A stretch of DNA of 64,000 nucleotides from Anas platyrhynchos. Its lineage: Eukaryota > Chordata > Aves > Anseriformes > Anatidae. Numbering within the stretch: the stretch's first letter is position 1; each line of letters starts with the position of its first letter. Below, one piece after another: positions 26,357 through 40,500 of this stretch. The translations under genes were made by a program, and so were the position numbers. The stretch covers positions 33,223,001 through 33,287,000 of the forward strand of contig NC_092587.1 of assembly GCF_047663525.1 (NCBI RefSeq), written 5' to 3'. The notes beneath the pieces were generated by a model. It was given only the letters and a program-made list of their open reading frames with translations, made no database searches and had not been told where the DNA came from.

Positions 26357-29300
26357 TCCTTATGTAAACAGCTTTTCTCCTTTCCCTGCCCACTGGAAAA
26401 TAATGATGAGGTTGAAAAAAAGATTGTCCAGGGTGTGGAATAACTGAAATCTCTTTAAAATATTTCATCATTTTATTTAATTAGATTCAATTAGATTTTT
26501 TTTAATGCAGCATCAAAAACATCAAAAATAAATAATATATGATTTTAATATTAAAAAAAAATAAATTAATTAAAAAATCCAAGCTATTACTAGAAATTTG
26601 GACTTATAGTCAATAGTATTGTAGTAAGCTGTCTTGTTTACATGTTGCCAGTTCATAATCTGCAACCTTTTTCTAGAACACATAACAGATTCTCACTTCC
26701 ATCAGTACCCCTCCAGAACACCACACAGCTTCACCTCTCCAGCAAGCATCTTCTGCACTTACTCAAATTGCTTACAACAGACTCCCAACAATGGTTGTAA
26801 TCTGGACACCCCAAAGTATAACCTTTGGGTTTGTGTAGATCTTCACACAAACAAACAGCATTCATGATCAATAGCGCTGTGGTTTCTTTGAAAGGAAAAC
26901 AATTTGTGTATTTTAAGAAAATCAAGTGAAAATAAAGTTCCTTCTTTTAAACATCTTGTTTATAAACCTTGGAGGAAATAGAAATTTAAAGTCAATCTCC
27001 TCTTCTTGATGCAATGTCTTTGATGCAGTCTTTGGCAGCAACTGTAATTATGGACTGAGGTGAAAAGAGGAAAAAAACTAACCTTCTCTCTCAGCCAACC
27101 CTCTTCAAATCCTAAAGGTTCAAATGCTGAAATGGCAAAATAACTTTACCAGACACACCCCTTCCTTCTTTTGCTGAGTGATTCTTAAGCATGTTAAGCA
27201 GGATAAGTGAATTTTTATCATAGAACAAGAATTTTAGCTGAAACAGAAATTAAAAACAAAACAAAACAAAAACAACAACAAAAAGTGTCTGACAACTATT
27301 CTGATTATTTAACATTTAGCCCTGCTATCACTTGGGAAATTTCCTGGAAATATGTTATGTCCCCTTAATATACTCCAGTAATGGCAATAGGATTTACATC
27401 ACTGTGAGAAGAGTTTTGGGCTTGTCCTGTAGCTCCTCTAAAAATCTGCTTTAGTAAAATAACAGCAAGGAGCAGGCAATGTTAGGCAGCCAGCATTGTA
27501 CCTGATGCACTTTTGGTGCAAACATGGTATCTTTGTCTCAAGACAACAGTGAATATAGTCAGCTATGGCACTCCCTCCTGGTGGTCTGCATGTAGCCAGG
27601 CTGCGGGGAGGGGAAGGGAATTTAGCTGTGAGGTTCCAGTATTATCTGGCTGCCTCGCAGAGATCAGCCTCCAGCCTACATTATTTTCACCTCTGCCATG
27701 TGCATAGTGTTTTAAACCAGTAGGCTGACATTCAGACTTCTGATTTTATTCAATATAAACAGATTTTTGCTATACTTCACCACCCCTCAGGCAGTGCAAA
27801 GTGAACTTTGTTTTATTTTTATGTGAAGAGGTATTCAGTTCTCAAAGGACAAAGCAGTCTGTAAAGGAAAAGTCCCCAACTTTGGAAACGCTGTACTTGA
27901 TTTCCCTCCCTGGACATGTCAGAAGGTAGACTGAAGGTAGGTTACTTTCCCTTTGAGTGCTAGAGTCCCCTACCAGGAGCTCTAACAACACAAGGATTAT
28001 GGTGAAACCAGCTCATGTAACAACTGTTGTTTCTAAAGGTCCAGAGAGCAAAAGACAGATTTTAACCTTGCCTCTTTAGTTCCAAAACAAAACAAAAAAA
28101 TAGAAAAGGATATTAGTTTTGTATTGACTTGCAGCTGTCAGCACAAAGGTAAGTTTTCATCGCTGGCTAACTCACTCTTTCACAACAGGACTGTAACCAT
28201 CTAATTTCTGGATCCACACATTTTTATTTAGTATTTTCATGGCATTCTTTTCTCGAGCATATTTCTTGTGTCAGAGTGGAAATGCCTTACATATCTTGTG
28301 GCTGTGTAAATGTGTGTCATTTCTTAGTCATGTTTGGACTAGAAATATATTAATAAGTTAAAAATTTAATTCCCCTACATTGGCATAAACAAATGTTGGA
28401 AATATATTCTGTGTGCTATAATCAGATATTCTTATCAGGATGATTCTCTTAAGAAGCTAATAGTTGTTGGAGGAAACAGAAAAGGGAGTATGGAATGACT
28501 CATTTTCACGGAGTTTGAAGGTTTAAAAATTAAAATTACCTGCATATCTACAGGCTTCATGAATAAAGACAAATAACTTGTAAATTAGAAAAGTTTCAGA
28601 AAAGTGGCTACATTATTTAAACATTTCAATTGAGTGTAATGAATGGTTTTCTTCACAGTAAATAGAATTTATAAATTTTAATCTGACAGATACCATTATA
28701 AAAGCTGGAGGAAGATTGAAAAATCACACGCCGAAATAATGTCTATATTGCAGTATCTTAAATTGTATGAAAGCAATAGTTGCACAACATTTGCAGTTAT
28801 TTACGTAATGACAGCTTATTAGGGAAAAGATGCCATTCTCTTTATCACATCTTCACTTGCTCCAGAAGTGTTAAGAAGCTTCTTTAATACTGACACTAAA
28901 CAGTAAAAATAAATCACAGCAGAAGAGATGAACGTATCTCTGGCTGGACAGGGATGTGATTTTTAACAAAAATTCATCTTGCAGAGCTGGTACACATAGT
29001 GGGAGTACAAGAGTGATTAACCACAAGTTTAGGAAAAAAGTTTTCCATTAGATCAGTTCTATAAATAATGCCCCTTGATTTTTTTTTAATTAGTGAGTTT
29101 ATGTCATGATGTACCAGAGTAGATGCAACCCGGCCTGCATGCTGATTTAAATCACTGTAAGAGCAACCAGCCAGTTACACAGGAGTGATGGAGGGCTTTC
29201 TCCTCCTCTGTTGCCATCAGGTCTTGCATGGTGCTAAAGCACATCCTACCATATGGGAAGAAACTGTAAGGATTGCACTCTAAAGTGCAAATTGTCTTCT

Positions 29301-31896
29301 TTTCCACTTGACTATATGGCTGTGGGTGTAGATTTGCACACACAAAGGCAGATTAAATTGAAATGGTTGGTTACTGTGCCTGCCTGCCTACCACCACCTC
29401 TCTTGGTCACACCACCTACTCTGTGACAATAAGTGAACCATGTGTGTAGCTCTTTAGTCTCAGCCTACACAGCTGAATCAAAGCTTCTTCTGGGATCTAT
29501 GAGAATGCTATGTTATAAGCAGAAGAGGTTCAGGAGCTGCTTCATATATGATTACATGCTTCTGTTGTAAGAGAACTTAGTCTTACAGCTTCTGGACAGA
29601 TTCAAGCCTTCCATAATTATCTAAGGGCCTTAGAAATATGATCTCCACCCTATCATTCTTGGTAGTCACAAAAGGATCACAAATGTTATCTGCATTTCTT
29701 TGAACCAAAGTTGTTTAGGAGTTTGACAATCTGGTGATCAGACTGGAAAATGTTTGATTTTGCTTATAAAGTTTTCTGATCCCATTTATCCCACTTTATG
29801 GAAGTGATATCCAAATATATTTTGTGTTGGTATGGCTATACATTACTTGAGAACAAACTTATTCCCTCTAAGACCACCCAAAATCCTGAGATGTGGTGAG
29901 TAACTTAGAAATAGCTTTTATTCCTTCAATAACTGATTAAGAAATTCCAATAAAAGAATAAAATAACTTCTACAAAGTCAAAGCAATGGCTAAGGCATTG
30001 GTCAGTTGTTTTAGGCCAATATGGCAGATTCTTCATCTAGAAAACACACTTACATTTTAAAACCTTGCAGATAGTTTAAGAAATTACATAACAACAGTTC
30101 AGTTTTCACAATATTTTCTGTGAGGTTCCCTTCCCAATTTATTTTTGCAAGAATTAATTTTGCCATGAAAATATTATACAGAGGAGGTGTCTCTCTGATA
30201 TGTTCTGGGAGCTGTTTATTCCTCTGTGCAATGTGAAAATTGCTCATGAAGTGATCTAGATGTCACCACACATAGCAGCAATGCAGAAAAAAAAATAAAA
30301 TGGGTAAATTAGAGGCCACTGGTGAAGATAAAGATATAAAAATCTGATTTGGTGAAAAATATGAACCTGTCTTCTTGTTTTGTGATCTGGTTTATTTTTA
30401 TACAATTTATTTTTTGATTTGTGACTGTTGGTCCGAATTATATTGTTTTAATTAAGCAAAGTTGTTCTGCCAGAACGCAGAGGGTCCTCAGCCTTCCTCA
30501 CAAACCTCACCCCTAAAATAAGTGAGGATAACGTGCAGACAGCAGAGTGCTTTTTTTAAAGATACTCTTATGCATGATTTTCCATTGTTTACATTTTTGT
30601 TTGTCTTTACTATATTATAGCACTTACCATATGATGTCTTAGTGAGAAATCTGGTCCTGCACAGTAGACTTGAACAAACCTATCAAATGTTCATACCTGG
30701 CCAGGGTATAACAGAACATCTGACTCTGGAGAAATCACTTCAGCTCAGTTTCTTTTCCACAGTATGCCACATCTCTGGCATAAATTGCCTTCAGATTTCA
30801 CTCTATTCAAGGAGCTGTGGTTAATGACTATGAATTATGTCCAGTCATAAACCTGAGCACTGAAAATCAGGCTTGGGTGGAACCAAGGGACATACAACTG
30901 TGAGAACTAACTTTTTATTCAGCTCCTGCTTAACAGCCCTGTATTTCTCACTTCTTTGGGCCTGCTGATTGATTCTCGACATTCTCAGAGATGCCTCAGT
31001 CTTAACAGTCCTGAGTACTTCAACACCTCTCTGCTTTTAGCCCTGCTTAAATTTACAAAACTCTGCCCAATCTGTCTTCAGGTCATGCTCCAGTCAGATT
31101 GGGAACAGTACAAAATAGCACCTTATCTATTTTATATTCAGTAGATCTGTAATGCGATGAGTTACCCAGCACATTAAACCTCTAGACTACCCCCTCCTTT
31201 CTCTGAGGAAATTGAATCTCCGTATCCCACCTGATCACTAAACTATGAGACACCCTTACAAAGGGAGCAGAGAAAAAGGCTCGTAATCTCTTTTGTTAAC
31301 TGCATCCTTTTCTCAACAGACTAATTAAAGTTTAATTAAACAAGAGGAAGAAAGACAACAGTAAGGACATTGGACCAGGAAGTAGAAGATATGACTTTCA
31401 GTTACTGTCTCTTAGGCCAAAGGAAATACTTGAATTTCTCTACTTGTGAAGCTGCTCCAGCCTTTAAATGATTGCATATTTGTCTTTGGCATGTCTTGTG
31501 CAAAAACTGTCACAGGCATCTGGATCTGAAAGAGGTTCAGGGCGATGAAGCCCAAGCCCTTGGATGGAGGAGAGGGGTTCAGAATTGAAAGCTTCTTGGT
31601 CTCCTCTCTGTGAGGCTTTTTTTTTTTTTTCATGAGGCTCCCGACCAACCCTGTGTGTCCCATCTATCCTTTTACAGCCACTGCACAATACATCCTCATT
31701 AGAAATAGGCTGCAAGTTCTTCTGAAGCTAGCACAGACCCAAGTAAAGTGCTGTCATTTTCTGGATTGTTTCATACCATCCATGTGTTCTTTAATTGACA
31801 CAAATATGTGTGCCTTTGTAGTACAATTTTCAGAGGGAGAGGCTGAAGGTAAAACTGCCATTTGCTCTATTCTTTATTTTATGAACAGACAAAGTT

Positions 31897-31947
31897 AGGT
31901 TAAAGGTTAAAGGTAAAAGGTTAAAGGTTAAAGGTTAAAGGTTAAAG
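31897..31947 (+). repeat. 7-bp minisatellite (GGTTAAA)n
   Basis: Seven units of ggttaaa, one altered to ggtaaaa, with only a few imperfect bases. Read as AGGTTA-A-AGGTTA it is a run of direct half-site-like repeats with one-base spacing. It is not the vertebrate telomere repeat. Confidence 0.9.
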
Positions 31948-34910
31948 AAATGTGCCTGCAGCATGCAGTTTTTGTGCTTCACTTAGTATTAGCTTCCAAA
32001 AGGACAAGAAGATTGCCAAGGAGGAACAGAGCTATGTAAACTTTGGCTTTTGCAGTGCTCCCAAGGAAGACATGGGAAGAAGACAAACGAGGATGGTAAT
32101 GGATTACTTACAGCAATTTACACTGTCACTTGTCAAGAGTGGCCCAAACCGAGCTCCTGACTGAGCACAGCTGCTCCTTCCTGGATGATCTCCTAAACTC
32201 AGGAGTGTCTATTCAAAAGCACCCCAGCTAGCACCAGCCCAGCTCAACACATCCACATCCATGTGGCACTGTGCAGCCAGACAGCTTTCAGTCTGAAAGC
32301 TGTGCCCATGTCAGCTGGCTGTTCTTGCCAGCAGATGATGAGCTGGGATGCAAAGCCAGCACTATGCAGTTCTGGTGTTTGCCTGGTCTCTGCTAACACA
32401 AGACTCGCTGCCCTGCGCTGCTGCACCTCAGTCAAACAGGGATGCTGGGAGCTAATCCCAGCTAAGAAAGACTGTGTTGGTTCATGATCTGGCAGACAAG
32501 CTCAACAGAAAGCTTAGATGAAGGGCACACTGTTCCCAGGACCTATAAACCCAAGCATCACACTGATGTGCATGTCATCTGAGCAGAGGGAGGTATTGAA
32601 AAGACAAAATAAACACTTATCCTGAGGCTTTTAAAACTGAATGCATAAAAGATGCTCCAGATGCTCTAAACTTTACACCTTTAATTTTCATCTATGTTCC
32701 CTGATAAATGTTAAATATCAAAAGATAATTGTGGTGGCAAAGATGCTGTGCTTGGAGACACTATAGAGATCTGTCAAGTTTATCAAATTTGCCAGGACAG
32801 TTTAAACATTACCAGTGAACATTTGGAGAGGAAGAAAACCTTAGGTATTGGAGGGCTCGCTAACCTACCAGAATAAAAAATTATGTCTTTTTTATTTTTT
32901 TTTGGAACTAACTTTGAATGAAACCCAAGTCCAGCTAAAACTTAGGTGCAGCCCCTTTCAGTGATGCAATGGAATTTATGAACCACAATCAAACAGTGAT
33001 GATTCGTCTCCTGCCAACTCCAGATCACATGCAGATGCCTTCCTGCAATCTGCTCCACCTGAATACAATTATTGGTCTCAATACAGGGACAGGAAAGAGA
33101 AGTCTGCTTTCCTGTTGTGTATGGGGTATCTTGTAAGGTGATGGAAAACACAGTGGTCCTGAGCCACATGGCTGCGGCTTTGGTGGCTTCAGGTCTCTGG
33201 AGTAAGGTGCAACCCTGGGAGGAAACCGTGTCAACACAGCTCCAGTCAGGTGTGATAATGAGCATGGCTATGTAATGGAGCAGGCAAAAAGAATTTCACC
33301 AAGAGCTGTGTGTGCACTTTAAGAGGTGGGTCAAGTGATGGTGGGCAAGAAGAGAAAGAAACTGGAGGCTATTGCTCCTAGTGCAGCTCAGAACTGTTCT
33401 CCTCTCTCTAGCATGTGATGCAGGCCGTAGATGCACACAGAGCATACGTTGTAACTAGGAGAGGGCTGTATTCTTGGCTTAGTAAGTTCAGATCTGATTT
33501 TCCTTTTAATGCAAACTGCAGTCTATGCCAGAGAGATTAATCAAAAAGATGAAGTAGTTTTAGAATCCATTCAGGAAATGCTACCTTAATCATTGATTTT
33601 CTTTTACATTACAAAAAGAAATTATCCGAGAGGCCTCACATCAGGCACTCAGCATTCTTTATATTTGTTGCTAACAGTCTAATAAAAAGATAAGAATTGC
33701 TGCTGTCCCCCATCTCTCTGTGCCTGGCTGATACACATTATATTTTATATTTAAGTCAATATTTTTAGTTTTATTTGTATTTTGAAATCAAATATTCAGT
33801 GCTGACCTGTTCTGTTGGGCAAAAAAGACTGCTTCAAATGACTATTAAAATATTAATACACATTCAAGATTTTGTTATAACTGTGACTTTAGTCTGCAGT
33901 TTTGATTCTAATTAAAAACAGTAAATCTGTCAGAAAAATCTAATTCTATACTTTCAGGATCATTGTAAAACAGGAACATGTCATACCTCAATGTTGTTTT
34001 CCAGCAATACATCTTTAAAATAGGAAGGAGAGTTGTTTTTAATGACAACATCCCGATAAAGAATTTATGTTAGTGTCTTGCTCCTAAGAGTTCTTCAGTG
34101 GTAGCTTCTCACGTTAAATCATCAAAGACTTTTATATGAAATCAAGTTTTCAATTCAGGTAGTCCATCTGTATTGTAATGAAATGAGGCAAAGTGGGAAA
34201 AAAAAAAGTCTGCAGTAGCCATATCCAGTGAGGTTCAATATATTTTCAACAGAACTTGATGCCAAACCATCAGTTTAAACAACCTCTCTTGCAATGTCTG
34301 TTAGATGCAGAGGGCTAAGAGAGAGTAAATATGATAGTTATTTCTCCTGCTGCCTTGTTTTGTATTCATAGTAATTGTTGCTATGCATATATTAATTTCT
34401 TTGTCTACCAATTTTCTGTGACTCTGGGGAACTGTTTCAAAGCCAGAAGGATAGGTATGGAGCAATATCTTCCAGAAACTTGACATGATGCTTACAGCTT
34501 GTAGCTGAAAGATACAAATATTGTGAAATGGGCTGGGAAAATCTCTCCAGTAAAACTGAGCACGTGTTTTAAGATATCCTTATATATCCGGTAATGTGGG
34601 GATAACAGTCAGTCACCTTAATATAGACCCAAAGCTTTTCCTAATAACTATTTGTAGGAACAACATCTACAACTGTGAGATTTTTATGGGCAGGAGACTA
34701 GCACTTGAAGGCTGGGAACAGAAATTATCTCTGAATATGTAGGGCTGGTATTAAACTCATGAGGTACAGGTGTGGACCCTTCTGCCATCAGGCATGGAGA
34801 TAGACACTGGGGCTGTCTGCCTCCCAGAAACTGCTTCTCCTGAGGAAAATTTTGAACATTACATTAAGGATTCAGGTTTTATGTTGCCTCCTTTCTCTCC
34901 TGGGTACTTT

Positions 34911-35930
34911 GAATCATAAAATCATAGGAAAAAAAAAATGAGGTTGTAAGAGAGCTCTGAAGGTCTCAAAGTAGGGCCAGCTTTGAAGTTAGATCAAGTT
35001 GCTCAGGGCCTACTCTGGTTCGCTTTTGAATATCTCTTAGGATGGAGCTTTTACAGCCTCTCTGGGCAACTAGCTCTGGTGTGTAACTGCCTTTACTGTG
35101 AATATTTTTTTTCAATATATGCAATTATTTATTTATTCATTTTTTTTTGTTGTTGTTACAACTTGTGTCTATTGCCTCTTACCCTATTAGGAGAGGACAC
35201 TTTTTATATATACCCATGAGAAGAGTATGGCTCTACCTTTTTCTTTGAGGCAGATGAAGGCAGCGATTAGTGCCCCCCATGATGCTTCTCCTCTGTGCTG
35301 AACCAGCCCAGGTCATTCAGCCTCTCACGGGGCAAGTGCTCCAGCCCAAACAGCTTGGGGGCCTCTAGGGAACTTGTTCCTGTTTGTTAATGCCTTCCAT
35401 GTGCTTTGCAGCCCCAAACTGAATCCAGTAGGACAGGTGGAACCCTACAGCTAGTAAACAGAGAGGAAAAGTCATTCCCTTGACCTAGTGGCTGCACTTT
35501 CTGCCCTTTTGAGGCTGACCTTCTTCACCATGAGGACATGCTGTCCACTCTTGTCCATCAAGAAAACTCAGAGGTCTTTTTTTGCAAAGGTGCTTTCTAG
35601 CCAACTGGTGCATAGTCTGTGTTGTTGCATAGGGTTATCTCATCCCAGAGGCAGGACTCTAGATAGGTTGCTGTTAAAGTTCAAGAGTTTCCTGCCAGTC
35701 CATTCTTCCAGCTTGTTGAAATCTCTTTGAATAGCAGCTCTGCCCTTAAGCATGTCAACTGCTATTCTCATTTCATGTAGTCCACTGTCTTTTTGATGGT
35801 GGATTCTGCCACATTGTCCAGGCAAAGACACTAAACAGTATTAGCCCCAGTATTAACCAGTCATGGCCAACTATCAGGCAGACTTCAAATGATTGACCAT
35901 TACCCTTGAAATCTGAAGGTCTATGCAGTT
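34911..35930 (-). mobile_element. CR1 LINE fragment, about 1 kb
   Basis: It starts gaatcataaaatcatagg, the antisense CR1 3' end, and continues through tctctgggcaact, gaaccagcccaggtcattca, gctccagcccaaacagcttg and acagtattagccccagtatt, in the order expected for CR1 read in antisense. An A/T-rich insertion interrupts it near 35100-35160. The right border is approximate. Confidence 0.85.
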
Positions 35931-36686
35931 AGTCACGTGTCTTATAGCTTACTCTTCTGGTGTACACCTCCTAGGTTTGGCTACAATGAATTTTGCATCC
36001 GTTCACATAAAGAAGCCCAGCTTCAAGAGGAGGAATGGAAATTTCCCCCTTCCTCCTTTATTTGTCCTGTTCTTTTGTCTTTTCTGCAGATCTCTCATTG
36101 TGGGTGTGTTATAGCCTCCTTTGCTTACATAAAAGGTGAGTGGCAACATAGATTTTTGTTATGATTTTTGAATGAAAAAGACTGTAATTCTAGGCTGTCG
36201 TTGCAAATTCAGGGAAGTCTAAGTATGCTTGGTGTAGTAAAGACATCTGCTTGCTGTGCTATATTTGAGCTGGCATTGAGGCTCTCCCACGCATTGAACA
36301 TGGCATTGATGTTGAGGTTTTTTCTCTCTCTGATAATTTATGTCTGTGCATGGATTCCTACTGCCTAAAAACAGATTGGACATCACATATTCCTGTTCCC
36401 AGCACACTGTCTGTTTTCCATCACAGCTCTTCCTTTTCTTCTGTCAGAGATAGATGGGGGAATCTACCCTTGATTGACCATCTAGACTGGAGAACTGTCT
36501 GGAACTACTGTATGTTCCTTTTGCCCGTGAATCTGACCTGAGTTTCCTTTCCACAGGAAGAATAAGAATTGAGATGGGAAGAGAAGAGGGTGTGATACAA
36601 GCACAAGCCAGGAAGGCAGCATGTACACCAAGACAGACTGCTACAGGTACACTTAATATTGGGCAAAGCGACGTTCTGCAGATAAC

Positions 36687-36712
36687 ACTGCAGATTGTTT
36701 TCTATCTGCAGT
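36687..36712. other. Short palindromic stem actgcagat/atctgcagt
   Basis: Nine perfect base pairs around an eight-base loop, with further ctgcag motifs next to it. Could be chance. Confidence 0.6.
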
Positions 36713-37537
36713 CTCAGTATTAGTACAGGACTTCACATATACCTGGCCTTCGTGCTGGAGACTGCAGCTGTAGCAATCTATCCAGAATTTATGCAGTTAA
36801 CTACGAAGCAGTCATGAAACTTGCTCTCAGCAAATGGTGAGAGATCAAGTTTTGAATCTTTGTATTCTGTCACTTTCTTCCACAGCTTTTCATAGTAAAC
36901 AAACACCTATGCCAGCAAGTACTTGAGGTGACTAGTATTTCCATCTTCTTGTAAGTGTTCATTGTAGTGCACAATTTCCCCATGCAGACAGTGTTTTCTG
37001 TGCTGTTTATTAGTTGAGTATACACTGGTGTGTGTCATGTCTGGGAAGCATGAAGACAAAACCTAAAATGATAAATAAAAAGCATAGAATGAGGCACATG
37101 TTAAGTGGCACGCCCTTGAAGAAAGCACCACCCAGCATTTGGCTTGGCTGAACTTCCTGTCTCTGTCTGGGATTTGCAATCAGTTCCCTGCTAAAACTCA
37201 GGGCCTTTAAAAACCCATTATAGGTTTTTCTCTTTCTAAAAAGAAGGCTATTAGAGTAAGACATTTCCTTTTGATGTGGTAAATAAGACAACAGTCAGGG
37301 CAAACATACTTGGGATAGTATAAATCTGAATACAATTTTTCCACCTGTCAAAGTTTACTCCTGCTATACCCAACAGACTATAGAGTAATCTGGTGGCATG
37401 AGAAGGGTGGCTCTAACAGTATGCTTTGAAGGTGCTGCCCTTTGCATGCAAAAATATGAGTGAAATAAATTCCTATTATCCTACTGCAGAGAGGAAATTT
37501 GGGGCATCTCAGTTCCTATCTTAATATAAAACTGGAA

Positions 37538-37544
<7 letters not shown>

Positions 37545-37571
<27 letters not shown>
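37545..37571 (+). repeat. A27 homopolymer preceded by T7
   Basis: Uninterrupted A27 run directly preceded by T7. No retrogene body is recognised on either side. Confidence 0.95.
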
Positions 37572-37573
<2 letters not shown>

Positions 37574-40500
37574 CCTTTAATTAGATTATAAAAAGAGGAT
37601 TTTTCAGAGGGATTTAGAAGCCTCAGTCCTAGGATGTTCTAAGGCTTGAGCTATAAGGATGGAGAAAGGAACTTGAGTCAGGACTTCCCATTTGGATTCT
37701 TGTCCATTGGGATCTTAGATCACAATCACAGGGGCACCAGGTTTTTCCCTTGAAATGTATGGTTAGACTAAACAATCAGGCCCTATTCAAAGGGAAGACA
37801 AATATCCCCAACTGGTTTCAGTTCAGTTGGGTTGCACAGATCTACACTGTCCAGGTTTTGGTAGCTGTGTACATACCCACTGCAAGGAACTAAAACCCTC
37901 TTTGGGCTTTTAGCCTTCCAAAAAACCTCTCTCCCCATAATTGCTATGTGTGGAGGAGCCAACACGTCTTATGACTGTTTATGCTTCCTCTACCACTGAG
38001 AATACACATATCACAACCTTCACATCACCTACACACTGCTGAATGTACTGAATGTACAACAAAATTATTTCAATAATTAAACTGCAAAATTATTAAATTA
38101 TTTGAGACTCCAGCAGGAATATTAGAATTTTTATACCTTAGAATATCAAGTCCTCTTAAATAAGAACATATAACAGCAATAGCTGTTGAGTACATCATGT
38201 CTCACAAGTGCAAGTTGTACGAGTCAAGAAAGCCAAGGGTAGAACAGTTTGAAAAGTAAAGATACAGGTTTTGTTTTTAACTAAGTTTACTTTCAAAGCC
38301 TGGGCTTTTGTGCACACTTCACTGTGCTCAGCCTAATTTACTGTTATTATTTTTGTTGCTATTTTTGTGGTGCTAGGTTTTTATTCCTGTCGTCATTTTT
38401 TCCCCTATTTTATTTGTTATAAAAGTGTTTGTATATTTCTTATTCTTAAAGATGATTTAGAAAGAAAACAAAACAAACAAACAAAACCCTACAGGCTACA
38501 AATGTAATCATGAGGCTGGCAGTCAGGTTCTCCTGACTAGAAATTCCTCACTGTGTGTTTTCTTTTCTATACCAGTTTTAATGCTGGCTTTTGCAGCTCA
38601 GCCTAGAAATCAAGCAGAAAGTCACCATGTACTTTTTGGTGTGAACACACATTCTATTAACCTCATCTTTTAACTATCAACCTTTTTTCTTTGGCATGAA
38701 GACCCCTTTGGTGGAAGCTATTCTAAAAAGAAATTTATTGCTTTGCTTTTTGTCCATTTATATTCACAAATAAAAGAACATTTTGAGGAACAGCAGTACT
38801 GCTTTTGCTTCATGTCCTGAACAAGAAGGCTGTTGCGTGAAGTCCAAAGAAGCATGGAAGAATCATGAAAGATTCATACTTGTCATGTTTTCACAAGGTG
38901 GATTTAACTGAGGAAAAGCCATTCTGAAACCACAGAAGGGAAACGTGTGTTGCATATGCTATCGGATACACTCAGATGGTGAGAGGAATGTGTGACATGC
39001 TGCTCTGTGCTTGAAAGCAGTGTTTTTCATTCATTCTTTGTGTTTAGCAAACTTGCCTTTCCACAGGAAGAATTACTGTGATTTCAACAAGTGTGGAGGT
39101 GGACCAAGTCAGACACCAGTCTGGCAGCCAGAGAGGATGGTGGGCTCCTGGTGCTCCCTTGTACCCCACCAGTACCCCCTTCCCTCTTTGCTGCAGCTTG
39201 CCACAGCTGCTGCTTGCCAGGCACAAGGCTCTAGCTGTGAAGTAATGCTGCTGGGTTTCCTCCAGGCCCTCTTCTTTGGGCAAGGTGGAATAGGGAAATT
39301 TATGAAAGGCATTTTTCAGCCCCTGTGCAGCTTCCTTCTTGCAGCTTTCTCTCAACCTGTGCCTATTTTACATAACATTCATTCTTGTGGCATGTCTGAT
39401 TTAGCCTCTGGGCTAAGTGGAGTGCGTAATAGTTCAAGCCAGTTGAAGATTGTTCCTTCATGCAATAAAACTGTGTTTGCTTCATTTGCCGTTAATGATA
39501 AGCAAGAAGTTCTGTAAATCAAACAGCCTTTCTTTTACTCCCTGTTACAGAATTATTCATAACAACGATTTCATTTGGCATTCTATTAAAAGATTTTAAT
39601 TTCTCCAGATGGAAGTCGATTTCTATTCTCTCTTTCCCATTACTTATATTTATGTTAATATTGTAAGGGCAGTTTGACATGGGGTCTTTCATTTAAAATG
39701 TGTGAAAAATAAGGAAACTGTGAACGAAATGATTTCTTACCAGTGCCATTTTCTAGCTATTATGTTGCAGAATGTGAAAACTCTGAAGAGCATGATGTAA
39801 TTTTGTTTTTGACTCTGCTTATAAAAGAAGGGATGGAAATACAGAGCCATCTTATTTGCTGTCATTGCAGAGGCAGTGAGCCAACCCATTTCTCCTGTTG
39901 TGCTTTTTCCTAGAAAAGGACTAATCTTTCCTCTCCATTTAAATGCTCCTTCATCTGAAGGCACTCACACACACCTTCAATTACACTAACTCCACATGTT
40001 CCTGCTGTGCTGGCTGTTCCTTGCAACGTTTTCCTTTCGCTCTGCCCTCGGACATTACTCTCTTTTCTTGGAAGTGGTGTATTTTCAGGCAAGACCCAAA
40101 GTCTGCAGAGCCTCAGTGGTTTCACCTATGCAGCTCACAGCAAGAGACTCACCCCATGCTGCTGCTGCAGCCAAGCACTGATGCTCTCACTGCTTGCAGG
40201 CTTTCTTTTAACCCCCAGCACTGGCGATTCTTAAAAAAGGCTATTAAACAGAGCTCCTCTTCTCCCCATCTGACTGACACCAGATGTGCTGGGTTCGGCT
40301 CAGCTGGCAGCAGTTCTTCTCATGTCTTTTGAGGTGCTTTCACAAAGCCCATGGCTTGTTCATTAGGAAAGCGTTACAGCTCATAGGCACACTTAATTAG
40401 TACTTATGAATAAAAGAAAAGTAAGAAGGAAAATTAGGGGAGTAGGAACAACAAAAATGGACTGGAAGAAAAGTAATGTAAATCCATAAGAGCAACTCAC

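Larger units (their letters stand above)
23861..34910. other. Intergenic, no gene seen
   Basis: About 11 kb holding several microsatellites and the GGTTAAA minisatellite. The stretches 25320-25760, 28560-28900 and 33480-34140 look repeat-free and contain homeodomain-like TAAT words. That is compatible with non-coding regulatory DNA but does not prove it. Confidence 0.6.

Noticed and set aside
31322..31338. AT palindrome taattaaa-g-tttaatta
   Set aside because: An 8+8 palindrome made only of A and T around one G is expected by chance in this composition.
31897..31947. Interstitial telomere repeat
   Set aside because: The unit is GGTTAAA, not TTAGGG, and it is only about 50 bases long.
39011..39517. 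168-codon open frame
   Set aside because: No recognised domain, no conserved motif, no splice or promoter context, and a frame of this length can occur by chance in a locally GC-rich patch.
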